Source: Tubulanus polymorphus (lineage: Eukaryota > Nemertea > Palaeonemertea > Tubulaniformes > Tubulanidae). From it: DNA of 64,000 nucleotides. Location of the stretch: the NCBI RefSeq assembly GCF_964204645.1, contig NC_134034.1:8241414-8305413 (forward strand), given 5' to 3'. Within the stretch, counting starts at the first letter, position 1. Each line of letters begins with the position of its first letter. Under the pieces are notes generated by a model that saw only the letters and a program-made list of their open reading frames with translations, was not told the DNA's origin and made no database searches. Below are positions 1-9,634 of the stretch, in pieces. The position numbers and the translations under genes were made by a program.

Positions 1-286
1 ATGAAATATGATATAACACTCACCGCAAATTGCTTTTAAAGAAGAGAAAAAGAATGACTCCAACATAGGACAACAATCGATTTTGTTGGCTGAAGTTGAA
101 ATGTTTGCTTCTGAAAGTTCAAAGTATGATTGGTCATGTTTTAATAGCGTTCCACAGGCTTGCGTAAAAATTGTATAGTAGCCCTCGTACACAATTTATA
201 ATAATAGTGACAGTGACCACGTTGGGGCTGGTCTAGTAGCATGACTGAGCAATTCACAGTAGTACTGTACTCAAACTGTGTATTGC
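1..286. other. No recognised feature
   Basis: No ORF, RNA gene or repeat is recognised in this AT-rich stretch upstream of a TATA box. It may be promoter-distal sequence of the downstream glycosyltransferase gene, but nothing visible proves that. Confidence 0.5.
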
Positions 287-295
287 TATATAAAG
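287..295 (+). promoter_or_regulatory. Possible TATA box of the GT31-like gene
   Basis: TATATAAAG is a near-consensus metazoan TATA box on the strand of the following gene. Transcription would begin near 320 and give a 5' leader of about 510 bases, which could hold an intron. The match is good, but AT-rich DNA yields such motifs by chance, and the leader is long. Confidence 0.35.
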
Positions 296-832
296 AGGTA
301 TACAGACATTAAGCTGACGCATGCGATGCACTTGGATATTTAATTCTAGTCTGAGGTAGGCCTTAAGATATGAAATATATTTAACTGTTCTTTTTGCGTT
401 TTAAAAATTGAATGAGAAAGAGAGTTGAGGAGGGTCAGTAACAGTTATCTTTGTTTACTACAGACAAAGATAACTTTTATAAGATAGAGAAGAGGGAACT
501 TTACATTCAATACCTCCATAACTAAAAGGTACGTAGGACCTATAGGTACGTACTATCTCAAAATATATACATCAAGAAAAATTAATACAGTCCGTGGTAA
601 TACCAACAAAGTGTCTCCAGGTATTCGTTTAATCACTGATAAAGACTATATAGATTACTACTGAGATAATAAATCCCGGGAATAAATCCGTCTATTTTTA
701 ACTCAATAGGCGTTGGTACAGCCAAATACATGTAGATACTGTTTTGGTAGCTTTGATTGTAGGATGTGCTCTTTTATAAAATGTCCTACAATTTTCAGAT
801 TTTATGGTATCCATTCTACGAAGGCTGACACG
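296..832 (+). other. Putative 5' leader of GT31-like gene
   Basis: There is no credible ORF between the TATA-like box and the preferred start codon at 833. An in-frame upstream ATG at 764 would add 23 residues, rich in Cys, ahead of the signal anchor. Confidence 0.3.
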
Positions 833-2350
833 ATGAGACGTTTCTTTCTTCGATTTTCTAACTATTGGGGATTAACTTTCGTTATCGCAATCGTTTTTTT
901 CGTAGCATGTAATATTTCGTGGAAGCACAAACCTTTAAAATCAATATCCCCTCCTAAGGATGTATTACTAGAAAGAGATGGAAATTTGGCACATACCCAG
1001 CGTACGATGGACGTTCGAAATATCTTAAAATTGGAATTAGATAAAATGTTCAAATCAAGCCAGCCGAATTCAAAGCCCATTAGTTTTGACAGGCATGCTA
1101 AACTTCAGTTTCCCCATGAAAGTAAATCTCGGATACTAGCATCTAAATCGGCTTTTCCAAAAATCCGTGGCGGTAACCGTGTGGCAAAGCAACTCCGCAG
1201 TCATCCGAAATCAACAGAATACAAAACTCGTGCTAGTAACTGGAGTCGTAATGTCACCGAAAGTGCAAAATCAAGTGCAAAATCTACGAATTTTGCACAA
1301 AAAAAAAATTCATATTTGAAATTTCAACCTAGAAAATCTGAAAAAATCCAAGCATTGGACATACGTAAGTTAACCGACGGGAATAGAAACCGAAAATACG
1401 CAAAAAAAGCTGTTGTAGCTGAAGCCGGGCATGTTGACGTCTCCGTAAAGAAGACAGGTGACGGTGTTCGGCGCGATTCGTGTAATGCATGCAATTCAAA
1501 TTCGTTTCAATATATCATTAATGAAAATGACATGTGTATAAAAAGTAACGGTAATGTAGATCTATTACTGATGGTGCTAAGTACCGCCAAGAATCGACCT
1601 CAAAGAGAAATTATTCGAGAAACGTGGGCGAGCATAAGTAAAGGTAACAAAGCTACTGTACGCCATGTGTTTCTGTTTGGAACGGTTGCTCCTGTCTATA
1701 CAGCCGTCTTGGATTTTGAGCGGAGAAAATACCACGACATCATACAAGCCGATTTCGTCGATAGTTATTATAATTTGACCAGGAAATCACTTATGGCGTT
1801 TCATTGGGCGAGTACATATTGTGAAAACGCGAAGTATATTCTTAAAATAGACGATGACATGTGGGTGAATACACCGAGAATGTTGGACATGATCAGAAGA
1901 GGGGAAATGGGGAAATTCATAAATGATAGAAACTACGGAGGTTCTTGCTACTCTGGGAGTTTACCGATCCGAAATCCTAATTCAAAGTATTATGCGTCAC
2001 GACAGGCATGGCCACACGATCAATATCCAGCATTCTGTGATGGTCAAACCGGGTACATCTTAACGCCTAAAGTCGCTGCGGATTTGTACCACATGTCGAA
2101 AAACGTTCCATTTTTTCACCTGGAAGACGTATACATTGGACTGTGTATGAAAGCATTGGGTAATGAAATCAAACCTATTAACGGTTTCTTTAAGGGATTA
2201 AGTGGAACAGTGAACGATATGTGTTTCTACAAGAAAGAGGTTTTTACTGTACATAAGGTATCAGTAGAACGATTGAGAACAATCTGGAACACGAGATGTT
2301 ATGCATCAGACATTTCTTCGCAAACTATTCAAGGTGTTTTCAGCAGTTAG
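833..2350 (+). CDS. Beta-1,3-galactosyltransferase-like GT31 enzyme, single exon
   Basis: Probable Golgi type II membrane glycosyltransferase that moves a hexose from a UDP-sugar onto a glycan in beta-1,3 linkage. From the ATG at 833 the protein has 505 residues: a short basic cytosolic tail, a membrane anchor at about 12-27, a long Lys/Ser-rich stem to about 240, then the catalytic domain. Seen in order are the RETW motif (about 262-265), an acidic 'DF.DSY.NLT' stretch (about 307-315), the metal-binding triple Asp in KIDDDMWVN (340-342), a CDGQTGY segment, and EDVYIGLC (431 on), whose acidic residue is the usual GT31 active-site element. No intron is needed. The ATG at 833 is preferred because it puts the anchor right after a basic tail; the ATG at 764 is an alternative. 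The stem, over 200 residues and strongly basic, is longer than in typical vertebrate B3GALTs. Family assignment is strong; sugar specificity is unknown. Confidence 0.88.
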   Translation: MRRFFLRFSNYWGLTFVIAIVFFVACNISWKHKPLKSISPPKDVLLERDGNLAHTQRTMDVRNILKLELDKMFKSSQPNSKPISFDRHAKLQFPHESKSRILASKSAFPKIRGGNRVAKQLRSHPKSTEYKTRASNWSRNVTESAKSSAKSTNFAQKKNSYLKFQPRKSEKIQALDIRKLTDGNRNRKYAKKAVVAEAGHVDVSVKKTGDGVRRDSCNACNSNSFQYIINENDMCIKSNGNVDLLLMVLSTAKNRPQREIIRETWASISKGNKATVRHVFLFGTVAPVYTAVLDFERRKYHDIIQADFVDSYYNLTRKSLMAFHWASTYCENAKYILKIDDDMWVNTPRMLDMIRRGEMGKFINDRNYGGSCYSGSLPIRNPNSKYYASRQAWPHDQYPAFCDGQTGYILTPKVAADLYHMSKNVPFFHLEDVYIGLCMKALGNEIKPINGFFKGLSGTVNDMCFYKKEVFTVHKVSVERLRTIWNTRCYASDISSQTIQGVFSS

Positions 2351-2399
2351 CAGCAAAAATCCCCTTCAAAGTGTCCCCCACGTGGTACGATAACCACAC

Positions 2400-2780
2400 T
2401 CAAACGTGGTGAATAGAGGATAAGATAAAAACCCACTATTTACAATTAAAAGAAATCTAAAATCGAGAATTTATTTATTGAAACAATCTAAAATATAAGA
2501 GCACGACGTTTCGATCTCACACTAGAGATCACCGTCAGGTGTGAGATATTGACTAAAAACAGGGGTATATATACAGAGGAAATATATATTTATAGAGAAT
2601 ATATAGAGAATATATATATAGAGAAATATATATTCAATATCTCACACCTGACGATGATCTCTAGGGTGAGATCGAAACGTCGTGCCCTTATATTTTAGAT
2701 TGTTTCAATATATAAATTCTCGGATTTTAGATTTCTTTTTATTTGTAAATAGTGGGTTTTAATCTTATCCCCCACCTTTT
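2400..2780. repeat. Foldback / MITE-like inverted repeat
   Basis: Two arms of about 140 bases, 2400-2553 and 2634-2780, are inverted copies of each other with a few mismatches. They surround an AT-rich centre of about 80 bases. The arms share GATCTCACACTAGAGATCA-like and ACGACGTTTCGATCTCA segments. The repeat begins about 50 bases after the glycosyltransferase stop codon, so it may lie in the transcript's 3' UTR and fold there. No coding capacity is visible. Confidence 0.75.
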
Positions 2781-4675
2781 GAATGGGGTGCAAGTAAATA
2801 CAATCTCATTGTACAAGTTGAATTGAAAATACCACAAATTAACAGTTCTTTTATACTATCACAGCTCAAATATATCACGGGACGTGAACAAGTTAAAACA
2901 GTTCGTTGCAAAGTTCAAATTAAAACTGCACTAGCGTGAATTTGAGATATTTCAAATTAAAAGTTCATTATTTCTAATAATTCATGGTATCGCACAGTGA
3001 ACAATAACAAAAGTTAAAAAGAGTTCATAGTACATAAATATTCCAGATAAAATCTAATACATTTCATTAATTCTATTAATTCTACAAATTCTACAATTCT
3101 GAGTATTTTTCTACGAATTCTATCTAAGAATAAAGAAATGGGATATTCATGTATTGCAGTTTTATTGAAAATGAATAGAATTAGAGATTCTCGCTTTGAA
3201 ATGTTCTCAAAAAATTACCAAGGAGATTACCTAGGGGATTTTTACCTAAATTCGTTTTCAGCAAATATAGATAATAAATCTTACACTATGCACTCATTCA
3301 GTAATCGGTTAACGCGTTATTTCTTTTTGGACTACTTTTTTCTTTTTCTGAAAAGTTCTTGTTCTTACGATATTAATTAACGTTTACGGTTTAAGTAAGC
3401 CGCAACACGTATATCGCCGTACCGCGAGCCCGTGACACAGCGGCGAATCGGTATCACCGATATTTGCATTGTGTGCCAAGCGACGCGATGCGAATTTTCA
3501 AGCCGGCGATTTCACTCTAATCAATCAACAAGCTTCAGTGGAACCTCGTTATTACGAGATGGCCTATTACGTAACTCGCGTATAATGTATGGGCCAAATT
3601 TAGAACAAATTCTAGTAAAAATCAGTTTAATATGAACACGATGATACGAAAAATTCGTTAAAACGTTAATTTCCTTATAGTAATTCAATGCGGTTAAAAC
3701 GATGGCTGATCGCCTCTATCAGACTCAATACGGGTATAGCAATAACAATTTTAACATACTTTTTTGTATGTGAATGTTCTTCGATTGAAAGGAATGAGAG
3801 ACATTTGTCCTGAAAACGACGGAACTGTATTCTCGAGGTGCTTCTGTCCAGAAGGAACGAAATGAACTACAACATTGACTTGCTCACAGCACGGAATTTA
3901 GTGAATCTGGATCCACGAGGATCGGCGTAGGGTTCGATTCCCCCGCAAAATCGGAGAGGCTCACACCAGTTTCATTTGTGAAACAGAAAGAAATAGAAAT
4001 TTACATAGAAAAATAAAACAGTTACAGAGTTAAAAATTGTACACATGTATTTTTGAAACAAGACGATTTATTTCAGCAAAATAGTTTCAGTGATTCACCT
4101 TTTATTGCTCGGGTTAGTTTTACTACCAACGGGTGGCGCGGTATGTAAATTTCACATAAATCACCAACTTTCGGCAATTAGCGGTACTTGAGACCACTTG
4201 AAAACATCATAGTCAGTAATTCAGTTATGGTAGTATGAAAATAAAAAGTTGATATAAATATATATGATATGATATGATATCTTTTTTAATGTTCAGTATA
4301 AACGTTGAATGTATATGTTCGTCACGTTTTGCATGTTAGTACCAATACGTGCACGCGTCCATTCGAATGAAATGTGCACGTTACAGACTCAAATAAAAAC
4401 GTTTACCGCGTTCATAGCCCCACGTTAAAATCTTTTGCGTTTAGAGGGAAATTTCAAAGTTAGCTCGCTACCTACAATAAAAATCGGACAAGACTTTTAT
4501 AAGCGCCAAATTTGAATGTATGAGTAGTACTAACGAAGGATTCAGGAAATACCCCTTGTCATTTCTAAAAACATTTAACCGGTAATTAGACAGTATTGGT
4601 GTAGCTTGCACAGGTAAGTGTTACTGTTGTTATATTGAGGTTCAGGGCAAATATTTTATTACATTATAATTAGGC
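2781..4675. other. Intergenic, little recognisable content
   Basis: ORFs of 67 and 80 codons here show no domain, good start context or composition bias and are taken as chance. A perfect pol III B-box sequence occurs at 3931. A (GATAT)n run lies near 4262-4282. Confidence 0.5.
3931..3941 (+). promoter_or_regulatory. Isolated B-box-like motif (SINE remnant?)
   Basis: GGTTCGATTCC matches the pol III internal B-box (T-arm) consensus exactly. No convincing A-box or cloverleaf precedes it, so it is not called a tRNA. It could be the head of a degraded tRNA-derived SINE. Confidence 0.25.
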
Positions 4676-5025
4676 CTATTTGATACCGAACACGACTGTG
4701 TTGTTTCTGAAACAGATAAATATAGCTATGTGGTCAGTACTGGTCAAGAATTGGTCAGTTGAATAGTTGTAATATCAAAGCTAGCACCATATCTAATTAT
4801 TTGAAACCAAACACGACTTTGTTACTTCTAAAATTGGGCAAATAACTTTAAGGTCAGTATTGGTCAAGAATTGGTCACTTAATTAGTTGCTAAATCATAG
4901 CCTGCGCCATAGTCGCTCGACACCCAAACACTATTTTATTGCGTACTAATGCTTATAGATTACTTCAGTAAATAAAGTAATTTGTCTATTTTAGAAGTAA
5001 CACAGTCGTGTTTGGTGTCAACTTG
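4676..5025. repeat. Direct plus inverted repeat cluster
   Basis: Two direct copies of about 120 bases (about 4678-4797 and 4800-4915) share AACACGACT and TCAGTACTGGTCAAGAATTGGTCA-like segments. A third partial copy lies inverted at about 4980-5022 (AAGTAACACAGTCGTGTTTGG). The layout suggests a decayed terminal-repeat element; no coding sequence is seen. Confidence 0.6.
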
Positions 5026-5474
5026 AATGTTTAGTTATCAAAAATAAAGAATTGTTTTGTAATTGTGGCGCTGACACGCGGCTGCAGCCGCGATGCTAGG
5101 CTATATAGGTCAATGATCCAGCTATTTAATTTTATTGATTTAAGACAAACAAGTGATTTTTTTCTATAAGGCTGATCCCACAGGTCGTCATTTACTAAAG
5201 TATCATTTGGAAAGTAAATCTCAAAAAGTAGGAATTAGAGGGTATTTTGACCTTTACGCCTAATTTAGTCCTAATTCGGTTCAATCTAAGTCTCGGATTG
5301 TTGTCCCTTACATTCCTTGTTTACATAAATTGAAATCGAATCTTAAAGCCCTAAAACACCGAAATCATTTTCAAATATGATAATGGAATTTCTATTCACT
5401 AAAAGCAATCTTATGTCTTACTTAGTATAGATGCTGGTGTTTATAAAATCTGTTGTCTGGATTGTGATAAAATT
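5026..5474. other. No recognised feature
   Basis: Ordinary AT-rich intergenic DNA up to the insertion site of the palindromic element; nothing is recognised. Confidence 0.5.
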
Positions 5475-5480
5475 CAGGTC
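5475..5480. repeat. Target-site duplication, left copy
   Basis: CAGGTC directly abuts the first base of the element's terminal inverted repeat and is repeated exactly at 8696-8701 on the other side. A 6-bp duplication is the length known for Maverick/Polinton-type integration. Confidence 0.85.
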
Positions 5481-5887
5481 AGTAATAGGGATAATAGGCT
5501 TTCAAGCCAAAGGTCGAACGGTCGAGCTCATTAAAAAACAAAACATTAAAAGTAATTTAAAACTATAATATATTTTCATAACCGTGTGCATTTTATATTA
5601 TAACTAAATATTTATTCTAAGATATCAATAATTTAAAAAGCATATTGTATTAAATCAATTGGTCGCTCCACTTCGCTACCGCTCCGCTCCGCGACCAATT
5701 GATTTATTTACAATACACAAATTCATATAATCAAATATATTTTAATAATAATAATTATTCTATTATTCAACTGAAATACACACGGTTATGAAAATATATT
5801 ATAGTTTTAAATTACTTTTAATATTTGTTTTTAATGAACTCGACCATTCAACCTTTAACCTGAAAGCCCATTACCCCTATTACTCTT
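5481..5887. repeat. Terminal palindrome unit of the element
   Basis: The first 50 bases of the element recur inverted at about 5835-5887. The intervening arms also pair: a 40-base stretch ending CATAACCGTGTG and its complement near 5785. A GC-richer stem centres on about 5654-5706 (AATCAATTGGTCGC with its complement). A whole terminus that folds back on itself resembles a hairpin-telomere-like structure. The same outer sequence folded on itself occurs at 46911-47006. Confidence 0.75.
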
Positions 5888-6090
5888 AAAATAATCATAT
5901 ACATGAATAACATTTAAATTGACAGATTATTCAATATAAAAGTATATATTTACAACATTATTTCAATATTCATATTTGTGTGAGTTAGATTTTTAAACAT
6001 TAAAAGTGTTAGTAAAGTGTGATTGAAATAATACATGATATAAATCATTGAACTTCTAAAATCAATTTTAATAAAAAATTTAGTATTAAA

Positions 6091-6267
6091 ATGGAAGCAA
6101 ATAAGTACTACTGTCCAACATGTAATATCAATATAGATAAATCCCAAAAAGCAAGACACAATAAAACTAAAACACATTTAGAGAATAAATTGAAACTAGA
6201 ATATAAAGATGATATATTAGAAACTAAATTAGATGAATTAAACAATGAAAAAGAAACATACCAATAA
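6091..6267 (+). CDS. Small C2H2-like zinc-finger protein of the mobile element
   Basis: This 58-residue ORF starts with ATG. Near its N-terminus it has a Cys-x2-Cys pair (YYCPTC) followed by a basic RHNKTKTH segment giving His-x5-His. The rest is charged and probably helical. Fingers with the pattern K-x2-H-x2-T-x2-H are common in proteins of eukaryotic DNA viruses and virus-like elements, and a similar finger occurs in the second locus near 46,130. Function is not known; nucleic-acid binding is likely. It lies upstream of the two longer ORFs on the same strand, and the duplicated right arm lacks it. Confidence 0.5.
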   Translation: MEANKYYCPTCNINIDKSQKARHNKTKTHLENKLKLEYKDDILETKLDELNNEKETYQ

Positions 6268-6356
6268 GGGTAAAAAAATATTTTTAAGCGTAAGGTTTCA
6301 GCGAACTCTAACTCTTTTTGAATTTTAACCTATTTTAATAAAAAGTTGATATATAA

Positions 6357-6821
6357 ATGTGCTCAAGATTAATTAAAGTTCCCGCGAAAGACATGAGTAA
6401 TAAATATATAAATTCAATATTATATTATTTAACTGTTAACAATAATTTAGCAGATATTTCAGGAGTAAATATAAATAAGTATTATAAATCTGAAAATAAT
6501 GAATTAATTGAAACATCAGATATATTTTACGATAATATAATGCTATATAAAATCATGTTAGAAAAAGAAATTATTAAAGAAAATAGAACAACTTTTCTAA
6601 ACGTTAATCAGAGAAAGATAACGCATTATGAAATTAAAGAATGTTTTAATCAAGGAGATATTTTATTGGATAATTTAGCTATAAAAATTACACGTGTTTT
6701 AACAATTCATGATGATAATTCAAAATCATATATATTAAGTAGAATTAATCAAGAATTGAAATTAACAGATTATATTGCTGTATTTAAAATTTCATTATGC
6801 AATCAAAATTTAAATGAATAA
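6357..6821 (+). CDS. Element ORF A (unknown protein)
   Basis: This 154-residue Lys/Asn/Ile-rich protein is translated from very AT-rich DNA. A near-identical copy (156 residues, opposite strand, 8071-8541) forms the right arm of the palindrome, and reading frame is kept in both. It has no membrane segment, signal peptide or recognised motif. ORF B begins ten bases after its stop, which suggests a compact viral-style gene layout. I do not recognise the family. Confidence 0.55.
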   Translation: MCSRLIKVPAKDMSNKYINSILYYLTVNNNLADISGVNINKYYKSENNELIETSDIFYDNIMLYKIMLEKEIIKENRTTFLNVNQRKITHYEIKECFNQGDILLDNLAIKITRVLTIHDDNSKSYILSRINQELKLTDYIAVFKISLCNQNLNE

Positions 6822-6830
6822 ATACAGAAA

Positions 6831-7346
6831 ATGGATAATATTGAAAAATTATTAAATGAAAAAAATTACAATACATTAGATGTAGATGTGACACAAGATT
6901 TTAAAGGATCATTTAATTCAGATGAAATAAAATCAATGTTCGAAAATAGAAAATATAAAGTTCTAAAAGAATTTTCCAATAGTTGTGTTCCAGCATTACA
7001 TAAGGATGATAAAATAAAGATCTATAATAAAACAGCATGTCAATTCAAATCTCCTGGCGTAAATATAAATTTCGGTTCAAATTTAATGAGTTACATAAAT
7101 TGCTATCAAGAAAGGTTCAAAGAATCATTTGAAAAATCAATTGAAACAGGATTAATTAGAATTGAAATAACAAGTATTTCATTTAAAAGAGGATTAAAAG
7201 AGATGGGAAAAATAAAACAATACTTAAAAAAAGAAATATTTACTATTCACCTACATATTTACAACTTAAATCATTATTTGATGAGGTTCAACAGACTGTA
7301 TGTATTTATGATGAGGTTCAACAGACTGTATGTATTTATGATTTGA
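6831..7346 (+). CDS. Element ORF B (unknown, C-terminus altered)
   Basis: This 171-residue ORF follows ORF A on the same strand. The central region contains a segment reading GLIRIEIT, vaguely like the R-x-E-x-T strand of some replication proteins, but no catalytic motif set is visible. The last 30 residues include a 27-base tandem duplication (7279-7334) next to the palindrome centre, so the original C-terminus is probably lost. Its inverted copy (about 7640-8070, minus strand) carries a premature stop near 7957 and a deletion at the ORF A/B junction. No function is assigned. Confidence 0.45.
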   Translation: MDNIEKLLNEKNYNTLDVDVTQDFKGSFNSDEIKSMFENRKYKVLKEFSNSCVPALHKDDKIKIYNKTACQFKSPGVNINFGSNLMSYINCYQERFKESFEKSIETGLIRIEITSISFKRGLKEMGKIKQYLKKEIFTIHLHIYNLNHYLMRFNRLYVFMMRFNRLYVFMI

Positions 7347-7639
7347 TTGAAAAATGCTTTTATTTCTGTTATTATGGTGATTTATGAGCAAGGAAATTTA
7401 TAGGATATAAATCTAGGATAAGTCTTTTTGATTTCTATTCGCTTCAATAATGAATTCTGATTTATCATCATTTTGATCAATTGTTAGGTATAAACATGGG
7501 ATATTCTTAATTGTAAACATTGATAAAACAAGTAAAAAGGAGGACTCTTCAATATTTTTACTTATCCTAGATTTATATCCTATAAATTTCCTTGCTAATA
7601 AATCACCATAATAACAGAAATAAAAGCATTTTTCAATCA

Positions 7640-8070
7640 AATCATAAATACATACAGTCTGTTGAACCTCATCAAATAATGATTTAAGTTGTAAATATGT
7701 AGGTGAATAGTAAATATTTTCTTTTTTTAAGTATTTTTAAGTATTTTTCCCATCACTTTTAATCCTCTTTTAAATGAAATACTTGTTATTTCAATTCTAA
7801 TTAATCCTGTTTCAATTGATTTTTCAAATGATTCTTTGAACCTCTCTTGATAGCAATTTATGTAACTCATTAAATTTGAACCGAAATTTATATTTACGCC
7901 AGGAGATTTGAATTGACATGCTGTTTTATTATAGATCTTTATTTTATCATCCTTATGTTATGCTGAAACACAACTATTGGAAAATTCTTTTAGAACTTTA
8001 TATTTTCTATTTTCGAACATTGATTTTATTTCATCTGAATTAAATGATCCTTTAAAATCTTGTGTCACAT
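7640..8070 (-). pseudogene. Inverted, broken copy of element ORF B
   Basis: The reverse strand matches ORF B over most of its length. It has an in-frame stop where the left copy encodes Leu (near 7957), and about 70 bases covering the ORF A end and ORF B start are missing, so the two are run together. It is part of the right arm of the palindrome. Confidence 0.6.
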
Positions 8071-8541
8071 CTATATTAATTCATTTAAATTTTGATTGCA
8101 TAATGAAATTTTAAATACAGCAATATAATCTGTTAATTTTAATTCTTGATTAATTCTACTTAATATATATGATTTTGAATTATCATCATGAATTGTTAAA
8201 ACACGTGTAATTTTTATAGCTAAGTTATCCAATAAAATATCTCCTTGATTAAAACATTCTTTAATTTCATAATGCGTTATCTTTCTCTGATTTACGTTTA
8301 GAAAAGTTGTTCTATTTTCTTTGATAATTTTTTTCTCTAACATGATTTTATATAGCATTATATTATCGCAAAATATATCTGATGTTTCAATTAATTCATT
8401 ATTTTCAGATTTATAATACTTATTTATATTTACTCCTGAAATATCTGCTAAATTATTGTTAACAGTTAAATAATATAATATTGAATTTATATATTTATTA
8501 CTCATGTCTTTCGCGGGAACTTTAATTAATCTTGAGCACAT
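8071..8541 (-). CDS. Inverted copy of element ORF A
   Basis: This 156-residue ORF is almost identical to the ORF at 6357-6821, with two or three substitutions and two extra C-terminal residues from the deletion fusing it to ORF B sequence. Both copies remain open. The duplication is therefore recent, or the element was propagated as a palindrome. Product unknown. Confidence 0.5.
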   Translation of the reverse strand: MCSRLIKVPAKDMSNKYINSILYYLTVNNNLADISGVNINKYYKSENNELIETSDIFCDNIMLYKIMLEKKIIKENRTTFLNVNQRKITHYEIKECFNQGDILLDNLAIKITRVLTIHDDNSKSYILSRINQELKLTDYIAVFKISLCNQNLNELI

Positions 8542-8695
8542 TTATATATCAACTTTTTATTAAAATAGGTTAAAATTCAAAAAGAGTTAGAGTTCGCTGA
8601 AACCTTACGCTTTAAAATATGTTTTTACCCTTATTGGTTTTTTAATGAGCTCGACCGTTCGACCTTTGGCTTGAAAGCCTATTATCCCTATTACT

Positions 8696-8701
8696 CAGGT
8701 C
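8696..8701. repeat. Target-site duplication, right copy
   Basis: CAGGTC directly follows the right terminus and is identical to the left duplication at 5475-5480. Confidence 0.85.
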
Positions 8702-9634
8702 GCTCCCTCAGTAGTCGTATATAAGAACGGAGGAAAGGCAATAGGGATCGAACATGTTATTAATCATAAGAATATGAAATATTATTAATCATTAGAATAG
8801 GAAACATATTATTAATAAAAAACCCCAATGTGCTGGCTACCCATGTTTAGTATACTAATGGTCGCGGATTTAATTTTGAAAGTTCTCAATAGTTTTCCCG
8901 TCTAATAGCATTACCCGACGCCACATAGTTGAGTCGGCCTTAATAAATTAACATTCCAAATCCTGCATCAATTGTAACCTTGGTTGCTCTCCCATAATAT
9001 ACTTATGTCCAAGTTCATTTTCTCTCTCGCCAATATCACCTAATTGGTGTGCAATAGTGGTTATCGTTCCCTAACTCGGATATGTTGTATTTCGAGCCAT
9101 TTCTTGACAATGGTTTTTAGTTGAAAACCGAAAGTTCGTATTCTCTATAAATTTTAACGTTTCGATATTTTTATTTTTCCGACTTCTTGATTGTGGAACT
9201 GACATTATACTCCGCTTTCACGATTTATTGCGGAGTTTGACCTCGTCGCAAACGTATGATACTCCATTTCCATTACTATAATGTATTCGTGAATTGAAAA
9301 CATATAGCGTTTTATCATCGGGGAAAAAGGTTTTAATGGATATTTTGATTGAAAACTATGCATACTTAGTCTACTTTTCATCTACGTCAAGTCGTGTCAT
9401 CCTATGATAGTTCTGTGATGACATCATGTATAATCCATTCTCCTAACAGTAAACAACGTAGTGACTTCGACTCTTCGGTGTTGAGATAATTGCTCTTAGA
9501 TATACCGTATATGTTTGTGATATCAGGCCTTCTAAACGATACCAGTACACTGATTGTTTACAGAATCAACGTAGAATAAATCTATCACGTATAATAGTGT
9601 TAATTTGTGCGAACGATTCCTGGATATATTGCAA
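8702..9634. other. Upstream region of the GPCR gene
   Basis: No ORF, RNA gene or clear repeat is seen. The stretch presumably holds the GPCR promoter and 5' leader, but no convincing TATA box is recognised. Confidence 0.4.

Larger units (their letters stand above)
5481..8695. mobile_element. Palindromic 3.2-kb element, Polinton-like ends, virus-like ORFs
   Basis: The ends are exact inverted repeats of about 58 bases starting AGTAATAGGGATAATAGG, and the element is flanked by perfect 6-bp duplications (CAGGTC). Inside, the left half carries a terminal palindrome (5481-5887), a zinc-finger ORF and two longer ORFs. The right half (about 7490-8637) is an inverted copy of 6262-7480, capped by the TIR. 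The body is much more AT-rich than the flanks. 5'-AG...CT-3' termini and a 6-bp TSD are Maverick/Polinton traits, but no integrase, PolB, ATPase or capsid gene is present. I infer a non-autonomous foldback derivative of a Polinton-like or other DNA virus-like element; the exact class is open. Confidence 0.75.

Noticed and set aside
3901-3960. tRNA gene
   Set aside because: Only the B-box/T-arm is present; no acceptor stem, D-arm or A-box fits.
7413-7640. 75-codon minus-strand ORF
   Set aside because: It straddles the centre of the palindrome and joins unrelated arms; a by-product of the inversion.
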